Source: Candidatus Fraserbacteria bacterium | Lineage (GTDB): Bacteria > Bipolaricaulota > Bipolaricaulia > RBG-16-55-9 > JAJCYT01 | Direction of reading: 5' to 3' | DNA: 64,000 bases | NCBI GenBank assembly: GCA_029262795.1 | Contig: JAJCYT010000029.1 | Coordinates: 22,445 to 86,444 of the forward strand | Shown here: positions 16,675 through 24,318 of the stretch, one piece after another | Layout: each line of letters opens with the position of its first letter | Position numbering within the stretch: position 1 is the first letter of the stretch | Position numbers and translations under genes: made by a program | Notes under the pieces: model-generated | Seen by the model: only the letters and a program-made list of their open reading frames with translations | Told to the model about the DNA's origin: nothing | Database searches by the model: none

Positions 16675-18255
16675 TTGTTTGGGAGAACAATTTTAACTGT
16701 CATCATCATTGGGGTATTCAGTGTAGTTCCTACTTTAGGAGCTACATTTATCGTTAACTCGCTAACCGATACCGGCCCAGGCAACTGTAACATTGAATGC
16801 ACATTGAGAGATGCTATAGCTGTGAGTACGGGTGGAGACAAAATCATATTTTCAGTGACAGGCGTAATCAATTTGGATGCAGGTAAGGGCGTGTTAAACC
16901 TCAATTTCCCAGCGGGCAGTTTCGCCATCATTGGCCCTGGGCCTGATAAGTTAACCATCAGTGGTGGTAATGCCACCAGAGTTTTCACTATTAGTGATGG
17001 TCACATAACAATAAAAGGGTTAACAATAACAAAAGGTTCAAATGGTGCAGGAGCTGGTGGAATTGGCAATGCTGTTAATATCGGATCATCTTTGACTCTC
17101 GAAGATTGTGTAATTACAGGTAATGCATCTACTGGAGGCACTGGTGGCGGTGGAATAGGGAGTGAAAATCAAGGCGACTTAACCATCACAAATTGCTTAA
17201 TTTCCAATAATACTTCAATCTCCGCCGGAGGTGGCATTAACTTCACGGGAGGAGGAAGACTAGAAATTAACAATAGCGTTATTTCTGGTAATATTACGAA
17301 TGGGGCAGGAGGGGGCCTCCGTTTATCAGGAGCCACGAGCGTTGCCATAATCAGCGGAACGACTATATCTAATAACACTGCTCTTAATGGTGGCGGATTA
17401 TTAAAAGAAGCTTCAAGTCAAATCTTCCTTACAGACAGCATTATTTCTGGCAATACTGCTACTAGTGATGGTGGTGGTTTACACATTGCGGGTTCTGCAA
17501 CTCTAAACAAAAATGTGATAGTTAATAATATTGTGTCAGTTAATGATGTAGATGGGAGTGGTGTTTATGTCCAATCTGGAACTACTCATGCTGAAAACAA
17601 CTGGTGGGGGTGCAATGCTGGGCCGGACAATGACCCTTGTGATCGAGTAGCAATACTTAATTTTAGTGGCGGAAGTATAGTCTTTGCTCCCTGGCTTGTG
17701 ATTTCTCCAATGGTCACACCGAATCCTCTAGAAATTGGTCAAACTGCCGAGGTTTTCTTTGATCTTGCGCATAATAGTGACGGCGAGTTTATTCTAAGTG
17801 CGGCGCTACCGTTTATTAATGATCAAAAGGCAATTCTTTCTCTTACTTCAGACATTGGTGCAACTTTTGTTAACACTGCATTTACCAGCGCAGCCTCATC
17901 AAATGATCAACTGAAAAACGATGCATCCAACTTATTGATGTTGTTCTTATTTCCAGCGATGGCTGGTCTTGCTTATGTGTCTAGAAAATGGCCTCAGATT
18001 AGATTTGTCATTTTATTGGTTGCGCTGAGCATTGGGCTTAGTGGTTGTGCCTTGCTTGGGGGCGGGTTAGGTACCTCAAACATTGTGGCAACATTATCAA
18101 CCCTTCAAACCATTGAGATCACTGCACCGCTTCCCGGATCGGCCACGCTGACGATTGATATTGGTGGGCAAATTTTCACCATTGTGATTGATTTTGTGGT
18201 GGAACTGCCCCTGGTAAACAACCAACCCATTTCAATAGGAAATCATCATGTTTAA
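16675..18255 (+). CDS. Secreted CSLREA-type parallel beta-helix protein
   Basis: A 526-aa protein. A signal peptide is followed by the motif CTLRDAI (near residue 43) that starts CSLREA-domain proteins. Pectin-lyase-like repeats run from about 70 to 310, with many units of the form ITNCLISNNT, GGGI, AIISGTTISNN and TDSIISGNTA. Near 425-445 is a hydrophobic segment followed by RK. A second hydrophobic segment has an internal lipobox-like LSGC, then about 70 Thr/Ile-rich residues. TTG is the start codon, with AGGAAGGG upstream. It overlaps the next gene by 8 bases. The function is probably surface adhesion or polysaccharide contact; this is inference. Confidence 0.75.
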   Translation: MFGRTILTVIIIGVFSVVPTLGATFIVNSLTDTGPGNCNIECTLRDAIAVSTGGDKIIFSVTGVINLDAGKGVLNLNFPAGSFAIIGPGPDKLTISGGNATRVFTISDGHITIKGLTITKGSNGAGAGGIGNAVNIGSSLTLEDCVITGNASTGGTGGGGIGSENQGDLTITNCLISNNTSISAGGGINFTGGGRLEINNSVISGNITNGAGGGLRLSGATSVAIISGTTISNNTALNGGGLLKEASSQIFLTDSIISGNTATSDGGGLHIAGSATLNKNVIVNNIVSVNDVDGSGVYVQSGTTHAENNWWGCNAGPDNDPCDRVAILNFSGGSIVFAPWLVISPMVTPNPLEIGQTAEVFFDLAHNSDGEFILSAALPFINDQKAILSLTSDIGATFVNTAFTSAASSNDQLKNDASNLLMLFLFPAMAGLAYVSRKWPQIRFVILLVALSIGLSGCALLGGGLGTSNIVATLSTLQTIEITAPLPGSATLTIDIGGQIFTIVIDFVVELPLVNNQPISIGNHHV

Positions 18256-19570
18256 ACGTACATGGATGCTTTGCTGTTTGGCGTTATGGGTTTTTAGTGC
18301 GGCGGCCTTGGCGGATGTAACGGGAAGCTTTGATTTTCATATCACCCTCATTCCAGAAGGCACACAAACCGAAGCGGTGAAACAACAGTTGGACCTTCAA
18401 TCCAACCTCGTGGTAAATGTCACGGTCAGTGGCATGACATTGGGTGTTGATATCGGCTTTGGCACCACGGGCATCGAGTTTGCTATTTTAAGTTTGACGA
18501 CCAATCTTGGCGCTTTGACGGTGTTTGATGAGTTTGTGTTTGCCACGCCGTTTTACAACTCCAGTGCCAGTGATCCTATTTTGGGCAGTGAAATTCACCC
18601 CACCACAAATTCGGCAGGCCAGGTTAATGGATTGACGTTTGTGAAGAAACGAATCCAATTGGCTGTCAATATTGCCGGTGTGAATTTTACCAATCTTGCT
18701 ATTTTTGAAGATGTGGATTTTCCAAATCCATTCACGTATGTGAATACCGTCTACAATCCCGGTGGCTTTGATGACCCTACTGACAATGGCACAGGTTTAA
18801 TCAACCAAACGCCCAGTTTCGGTTTTGGCGATATCATTACGCTGGAAGGCCAAACCGTCAGTGGCATCAACCTGACCAGCACCACAGGAATTTGCGCGCG
18901 ATTTGAAGACAACATCATCAAGAAACGATCCTGGCCGGAATCGGTCAATGCTGCCTGTGGATCAAAAACCTTTGGCGATGAAACAAAGTCACTCATCCTG
19001 TTCGATTTTCAAAGCCTGTCTTTATCCGGCATATCTGTTGGAGGCGTCAATATTGATGGCGAAGTGGTGCTTCGTCCCAACCATCCTGCCCAAGGACGCA
19101 CACAAGTAGGCTTCAATGTGTTGGATCTGGCAGATGTTGTTTCAGACTTTCGCTTTGACGATATGACCACCTTGAACCTGAGTCAAATTCAGGTTGATAT
19201 CGTTTCGGGCAACCTGAACGCCTCTTTGTTCGACTTCAACGGTGATCTAAAAGCCGATCTGCTAACGGCTTCGTTTAATGTGATTCTTAACCCCAACCAA
19301 AATCCTGCCAGCCTCACCATTCTTATGGTGGATGTGGCTCAGGAAGGCTGGGTGTATGTGAAGCCTATTCTGACCATTGAGCGCGGCAGCCTGGTGTATT
19401 CAACAGGCACCGTATTTGATTCCGGCTTCAATGGCCCTGCCGATTTATCCTGGCGCTTCACCGAGTTTCGCTTTAGCGGAGAATTTGGTGACACATCTTT
19501 CAATGCTCAATTGATATACCAACCCAGCGGCATGTTGCAGGGAAATCTGGAGTTTGGCGTGGTTTTCTAA
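18248..19570 (+). CDS. Secreted hypothetical protein, beta-rich
   Basis: A 440-aa protein with a clear signal peptide (CCLALWVFSAAALA) and a mature sequence of alternating hydrophobic residues rich in Asn, Thr, Val and Phe (for example GITLTSTTG-like, FDFNGDLKADLLTASFNVIL). It is probably a long beta-sheet or beta-solenoid fold. I do not recognise a family. It overlaps the beta-helix gene by 8 bases, with AGGAAA upstream of the ATG, so the two are translationally coupled. A third exported protein follows 74 bases later. This looks like a surface-protein operon. Confidence 0.7.
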   Translation: MFKRTWMLCCLALWVFSAAALADVTGSFDFHITLIPEGTQTEAVKQQLDLQSNLVVNVTVSGMTLGVDIGFGTTGIEFAILSLTTNLGALTVFDEFVFATPFYNSSASDPILGSEIHPTTNSAGQVNGLTFVKKRIQLAVNIAGVNFTNLAIFEDVDFPNPFTYVNTVYNPGGFDDPTDNGTGLINQTPSFGFGDIITLEGQTVSGINLTSTTGICARFEDNIIKKRSWPESVNAACGSKTFGDETKSLILFDFQSLSLSGISVGGVNIDGEVVLRPNHPAQGRTQVGFNVLDLADVVSDFRFDDMTTLNLSQIQVDIVSGNLNASLFDFNGDLKADLLTASFNVILNPNQNPASLTILMVDVAQEGWVYVKPILTIERGSLVYSTGTVFDSGFNGPADLSWRFTEFRFSGEFGDTSFNAQLIYQPSGMLQGNLEFGVVF

Positions 19571-19644
19571 AAAGGCATTTTTGAAAAACAGTTTAAATTA
19601 GGTTTTGTAGCGATTGCTAGATGGGGCAATTGAGGAGGTTAAGA

Positions 19645-20391
19645 ATGCGGGGTTTGTGGAAAATAATTCGATACAGTAGTATCGCCGTCTTCTTTACAGG
19701 CATCCTGACTACTATCGCTGGGTGTTCCAATGAAGATCAAATCAGAGCCTTATTACTCTTTCTGTTGCTGCTTTTGACTGGCGGAGGTAGCGAACAACCT
19801 CAGGAGCAGGGATTTCCTACAGGCATTGTGTTCGATGATTTTGTTATCAACCCTGGTGTTCCTACCCTATTGAATCCTGGGGGCGGGGATTGTACGACTA
19901 ATCTGGGCACTCTCCTTGCTTTTTTTGGGAGCCCTTTATTTTCAGATATTAGCGTTCGAATTTACTCCGTCGATGGAAGTGCCTCTGGAAACTCTGACTT
20001 CTCTTTTTCAATTTCAGGAAGTCAATTGACGATGAGTGCATCTGGTGGCACGACTGGCTGTAATCATCCTAACGGCAGTCTCAACGAAGCGTTCTTGTAT
20101 TGGGGAGATGTTCAATTCGATAATAACACAGATTTTTCAAACATCTCTGCCATTGCCATCCCAGTCATAAATGTGACCGGAAGTGTTACTGGTTGTCGGT
20201 TGGCCGTTGATGATTCCGGTAATAATCTTGGTGTAGTCAGTGGCTTTATTGATCCCTCACCTCCGGGGATGATCTTATCGTTATCGGGTATTATAAATCC
20301 GTCTCAAATGAACTCGATTAGACTCCTTAGCTGCAATTTCGCTGCGGATTCATCTCTCACTATTGGTCCACCTTTGGTTGTGCCAAAATAA
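19645..20391 (+). CDS. Predicted lipoprotein, function unknown
   Basis: A 248-aa protein. The N-terminal signal ends in a lipobox (TIAGC, near residue 26), so it should be lipid-anchored. Directly after the Cys comes an unusual Leu-run (ALLLFLLLLLTGGG), then a Ser/Gly/Asn-rich beta domain with a few Cys. The ATG at 19645 has GAGGAGG 7-8 bases upstream; an earlier ATG at 19621 lacks a site. It is the third gene of the secreted-protein operon. No known domain was recognised. Confidence 0.7.
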   Translation: MRGLWKIIRYSSIAVFFTGILTTIAGCSNEDQIRALLLFLLLLLTGGGSEQPQEQGFPTGIVFDDFVINPGVPTLLNPGGGDCTTNLGTLLAFFGSPLFSDISVRIYSVDGSASGNSDFSFSISGSQLTMSASGGTTGCNHPNGSLNEAFLYWGDVQFDNNTDFSNISAIAIPVINVTGSVTGCRLAVDDSGNNLGVVSGFIDPSPPGMILSLSGIINPSQMNSIRLLSCNFAADSSLTIGPPLVVPK

Positions 20392-20460
20392 TTCTATCGG
20401 TTTCTACCAGTGAAGAGAAAATATCCACTTTGACGCATCAATTCACCAATAATGCCCTGC

Positions 20461-20534
20461 CCCCAGAAAACAGATCCACAATTAAGACTTAGTCGGCAGC
20501 CATCGAAAGTCACAAAAATGTATTATGTGACTTT
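20461..20534. repeat. Dispersed palindromic repeat, copy E (full form)
   Basis: 74 bases beginning CCCCAGAAAACAGATCC and ending in a perfect hairpin: AAAGTCACA (20506-20514), an 11-base loop, TGTGACTTT (20526-20534). It is the best pair to copy B. It lies 70 bases after the lipoprotein stop. Confidence 0.85.
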
Positions 20535-20755
20535 ACTTGGATCTCTTAAATGCGCACGGTTAGAGGCCTTTGTTGTCTTCAGTATTATGACCCTGCAAGA
20601 CTTGGTCACCTAATATTATTTTTTCAGTAAAAATGTGACCACAAATTAATAACAACCGTTCCTTGTTAAGATACCAGAACGCATCATTTCAAAAATCTAT
20701 CTAAAGAACTATCTCCCGATGAAGCTCGCTTCTGTGTTAGAGCTATAGAGAAGTC

Positions 20756-21078
20756 GGTTGTGTCGCAAAGAATTGGCCGAGGCCAAGCCAAGTCAGATTA
20801 GATGCCCACTGTTAGGCCAACCCGAACACGCTGGAGACAAATCTAGCCTGACCAGGAATGTCACCTTTTACAACCCCGCACACCTGTCCCTTGCAGATCA
20901 TGTTCATCACTTCAAGGCCAGCCAACATGTTTTTGGCCGTCCAGAAGGAACCAAACCCATTCTAGGATTGACCAAGCGTTTGATGAAACGATGATCTCAG
21001 GTTGAATCTCCACTTGAAGGGATCACTGGAATTCACTCGGCCACTCTATCACGTGACCTAAATCCTTGCGACACAACC
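20756..21078. mobile_element. IS6-derived mini-element with internal deletion
   Basis: 323 bp bounded by perfect 13-base inverted repeats GGTTGTGTCGCAA (20756-20768 and 21066-21078). The left interior matches the 3' part of the IS6 copy at 7.3-7.5 kb (CGCTGGAGACAAATCTAGCCTG and onwards). At GATGATC it jumps to the sequence found near 7.98 kb (TCAGGTTGAATCTCCACTTGAAGG). The deletion removes the catalytic region, so the element is non-autonomous. Confidence 0.8.
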
Positions 21079-21201
21079 AAGTGCTTTCTCAAATGATATG
21101 GGTTAGGTTGTTTCCTAAAGGGCCATTGAACAAGTTTGAATTTTGTTGACTAAAATCAAGTCATAGTCTTACCATATTAACCATTAATAGAGGAGGATAT
21201 T

Positions 21202-22476
21202 ATTTTAGAAGTCAACGCAAAACGATTGCTGGACGATCTGGACAAGCTGTCCAACATCGGGAAAACCCCCGAAGGCGGTGTGTCTCGTCTTGCCTTTTCT
21301 AAGCCCGACTTAGAAACCCGCGCCTGGTTTAAAGCGCGGGTGGCAGATGCGGGGTTGGACTTTGAACAGGATGGGGCCGGCAACTTGTTTGGTACCCTGC
21401 CTTGCGCCAATCCCGAAGCCAAAACCATACTGGCTGGTTCTCACCTCGACTCGGTCCCAAACGGCGGTCGCTTCGACGGACCCTTGGGGGTGTTGTCGAC
21501 CTTGGAAGCACTGCGCACCATTAAAGAGGCAGGGGTGTCGTTGCCCGTTCACCTGCAATGTGTGTCGTTTAGCGATGAAGAGGGCACATGGATCAGGTTG
21601 ATGGGCAGCCGGGCGTTCGCGGGAAAGTTGACCGAGGCGTCGCTGGCGGCCGAGTCGGCGTTGACGGCAGGTGAGTTAGAAGACGTTGGCGGGGGGCCGG
21701 ATCGCTTCGCCGCGGCTTTGGATGGGGCGGGCATTAGTACAGACAGCCTGTTGAACGCTCAATGCGACCCAAAACGGTATGTTGGCTTCATTGAAGTTCA
21801 CATCGAGCAAGGCCCTCGGCTGGAGGAAGCCGACTTGAACATTGGGGTGGTCACCGAAATCTTGGGCATCCGCTGGCAATGGTTACGCTTTATTGGGGAA
21901 GCCGCCCATGCTGCCGGAAAGCCGATGGCTCTGCGCAAGGATGCGCTTTGGGGCGTTTCTGACTTCATCTTACGAGCAAAAGCGCTGGTAGAATCAGAAT
22001 TTCCTCCTGGCGTAATGAACTGTGGACAAGCTCAGATCAAGCCAGAAACGTTCAACATCGTGCCCGCCGAAGTCCGGCTCGCGTTGGAGATCCGCCACCG
22101 ATCCCCGGAGCAGATGGAAGAAATGCAGCGGCAGTTAATGGCTCTGGCAAAGGCCAGCGCAGAGGAATATCGACTGAAGTTGGAAATCGAACCTGTAGGC
22201 TATGTCCCTCCCGCGCCCTTGGATGAAGGGGTGGTAGACCTTATCCAGCAGGCGGCCACGGACTTGAGATTGAAGCACACCCGGTTAACGTGTTTTGCCG
22301 GCCATGACACCCAAACCTTGAGCGCCCTGATGCCCAGTGCCATGTACTTCGTTCCTTCGGTGGACGGGGTCAGTCATAACCCAAAAGAATTCACTAAACC
22401 TGAGGACGTGGTGAACGCGGCCAACGTGATGGTGCACACGATGCTGGGGTGGGCCAAAAAGCTTGTGGATGGATAA
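21202..22476 (+). CDS. Zn-dependent amidase/carbamoylase of the M20 family (hydantoinase/carbamoylase type)
   Basis: Enzymes of this family hydrolyse N-carbamoyl amino acids, ureidoglycolate, allantoate or beta-ureidopropionate. Metal-binding motifs are AGSHLDSVPNGGRFDGPLGV, SDEEGT, HIEQGP and GHDTQTLS. The product would be 424 aa, normal for the family. Homologues start ML(K/E)VNAxRLLxDL. Here the matching codons follow an ATT at 21202, with GAGGAGG ending five bases before it. No ATG or GTG is available, and the first standard start (TTG 21226) lies 29 bases from the ribosome site. An AUU start or a mutated ATG is likely. It opens the heterocycle cluster after the IS6 mini-element. The substrate is unknown. 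Confidence 0.87.
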   Translation: MLEVNAKRLLDDLDKLSNIGKTPEGGVSRLAFSKPDLETRAWFKARVADAGLDFEQDGAGNLFGTLPCANPEAKTILAGSHLDSVPNGGRFDGPLGVLSTLEALRTIKEAGVSLPVHLQCVSFSDEEGTWIRLMGSRAFAGKLTEASLAAESALTAGELEDVGGGPDRFAAALDGAGISTDSLLNAQCDPKRYVGFIEVHIEQGPRLEEADLNIGVVTEILGIRWQWLRFIGEAAHAAGKPMALRKDALWGVSDFILRAKALVESEFPPGVMNCGQAQIKPETFNIVPAEVRLALEIRHRSPEQMEEMQRQLMALAKASAEEYRLKLEIEPVGYVPPAPLDEGVVDLIQQAATDLRLKHTRLTCFAGHDTQTLSALMPSAMYFVPSVDGVSHNPKEFTKPEDVVNAANVMVHTMLGWAKKLVDG

Positions 22477-22524
22477 GTTTGTGGCGAACAGGTTATCGTA
22501 GAAATATTTGCAACACGAACAATT

Positions 22525-22711
22525 TTGACAATTTGAATAATTTTGTGTTAAGCTTATTCAAAAATTGGTCTGATATCCGTTAGCCTGACCTTAATGGATT
22601 GAGGACAGTAGGCAGGCACGACAACCCTCATCAAGGGGGACGTCTCAGCCAAGACTCAAGGACCGGCCAAAGCGCATTTGCGCCAACGTTAAACTCATTT
22701 TGGAGGTCATA
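22525..22711 (+). promoter_or_regulatory. Promoter and structured leader before the ABC binding protein
   Basis: TTGACA (22525-22530) and TAAGCT (22549-22554, 18-base spacing) give a plausible promoter, leaving a leader of about 150 bases. The leader contains several short self-complementary pairs (GCCTG/CAGGC, GAGG/CCTC, GTCT/AGAC, GCGCATTTGCGC). I could not match it to a known riboswitch class. Confidence 0.35.
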
Positions 22712-24229
22712 GTGAGCAGAAAAATGTTGTCAGGGATAGCAATCCTAGGATTGCTAGTATTATTGGTGGGTATTGGCTCCAGTAACCCAGCACTTGCACA
22801 AGATCCACTTGTGGTTATTCAAAGCGCAGAGCCCGTTGGGCTGGACCCGGTAGTCCATAGGGAGGGACCAACCTATTCTGTAACAATCAACATATTCGAT
22901 TCTTTGCTAAGGAAAACCCGGGATGGACAAAATGCGCCTGGGCTGGCTGAGAGTTTCGAACGAGATACTGATACCTCATGGATATTCCATTTGCGCCCAG
23001 GTGTTCAATTCCATAATGGCGAACCCTTAACGGCTGCAGCCGTAAAATTCACCATTGATCGCATTTTCGACCCTGATCTTGCTTCCACCCGCGCAACTGA
23101 CTTCACATGGGTCGAAAGCGTAGAGATCATCGATGATCTGACCGTTCGCCTCGTTGCGAATGAGCCCTTCGCGCTTGCCGAGCATTTCTTCACAGAACTC
23201 CAAATCGTACCACCGAACACCGTTACAGAGGCTGGAGATGTTGCTTTTAACGAGGTGCCAATTGGAACTGGTCCGTTTGAGTTTGTGCGTTGGGATCGTG
23301 GTAATCAGATCGTGCTGCAACGAAATGAAAACTACTGGGGTGGCGCACCTGAGGTGGAGTCGGTGGTGTTCCGTTTCATCAATTCTGCAGCAAGCAGGGT
23401 GGCAACATTACTTGGTGGGGATGCGGATTTGATCACTGATCCACCGATTTCTGCTCAAGGACAAATTGAGAACAGCGCGGCGAACACGCGATTTGTAAGT
23501 GCCACGGGTACTCGAGTTGTCTTTGTAGGACTGGATACTGTGCAAGACTCCCCGTTACAAAATGTACTGGTCCGACAAGCGATGAATTACGCGGTGGATA
23601 AACAGTCGATCCTTGCAAACCTGCTGGGAGGGTTGGGAGAGCAAACCACAACCATGTTAACGAGTCAAGACTTCGGGTTTAATTCTGACGTGGACCCGTA
23701 TCCATACGATCCAGCTAAAGCCATGGATTTGTTAACGCAAGCTGGCTTTCCAAATGGCTTTGAGATCACAATGGACATGGTGAATGGTCGCTTTATTAAT
23801 GACACCAACGTGGCCCAAGCGATTGCAGGATTTTTGGATGACGTTGGTATTACTCTCAACCTGAACGTGCTTGAATTTGGTGCATTTAACGGTGCAATTT
23901 TTTCACACCAATCGAATCCAATGTACTTCGCCAGTTGGGGAAATCCCGTCTTTGATCCATCCTTCATTTTTGACTTCATCACCCGGACCGGGGGCCTACT
24001 GCGCACCATCCAGGACCCCGAAATCGACGTTTTGCTAAATGGAGCAAGCGCAACAACTGATCAAGATTTGAGAAGAGACCTCTACCATCAGGTCATCCCT
24101 TTAATCAATGAGGCAGCGCCCGCTATATTCCTCTACAAACAGCCGGTTCTATTTGGAATGAGTGAGCGCTTAGATTGGGAAGCTCGATCTGATGAGTTCC
24201 TACTCATGAGCGACGCCAAATTTAAATAA
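22712..24229 (+). CDS. ABC transporter substrate-binding protein, family 5 (peptide/nickel type)
   Basis: A 505-aa exported binding protein. It has a signal peptide (to ALAQD), then AEPVGLDPVVHREGPTYSV, GLAESFERDTDTSWIFHLRPGVQFHNGEPLTA and NENYWGG, all classic for SBP_bac_5. The GTG start at 22712 is set by GGAGG five bases upstream. A TTG 12 bases earlier overlaps the ribosome site. It delivers an oligopeptide-like or cyclic nitrogen substrate to the permeases encoded at 26256 and 27167, with the deaminase gene between. The neighbouring hydrolases suggest a ureide or nucleobase-type substrate rather than peptides; that is inference. Confidence 0.92.
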   Translation: MSRKMLSGIAILGLLVLLVGIGSSNPALAQDPLVVIQSAEPVGLDPVVHREGPTYSVTINIFDSLLRKTRDGQNAPGLAESFERDTDTSWIFHLRPGVQFHNGEPLTAAAVKFTIDRIFDPDLASTRATDFTWVESVEIIDDLTVRLVANEPFALAEHFFTELQIVPPNTVTEAGDVAFNEVPIGTGPFEFVRWDRGNQIVLQRNENYWGGAPEVESVVFRFINSAASRVATLLGGDADLITDPPISAQGQIENSAANTRFVSATGTRVVFVGLDTVQDSPLQNVLVRQAMNYAVDKQSILANLLGGLGEQTTTMLTSQDFGFNSDVDPYPYDPAKAMDLLTQAGFPNGFEITMDMVNGRFINDTNVAQAIAGFLDDVGITLNLNVLEFGAFNGAIFSHQSNPMYFASWGNPVFDPSFIFDFITRTGGLLRTIQDPEIDVLLNGASATTDQDLRRDLYHQVIPLINEAAPAIFLYKQPVLFGMSERLDWEARSDEFLLMSDAKFK

Positions 24230-24318
24230 AAGAATGACGGCAGTGGCATCGATTATCATTGATTGCCACTGCCACCTTCCCAAGTACGAATGATCCGAGC
24301 GAGCAAAAGGACACACCC

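Noticed and set aside
20740..21090. Target-site duplication around the IS6 mini-element
   Set aside because: The eight bases on either side do not match.
22549..22711. Known purine or guanidine riboswitch
   Set aside because: Consensus cores of the classes I know were not found, so the leader was listed as unassigned.
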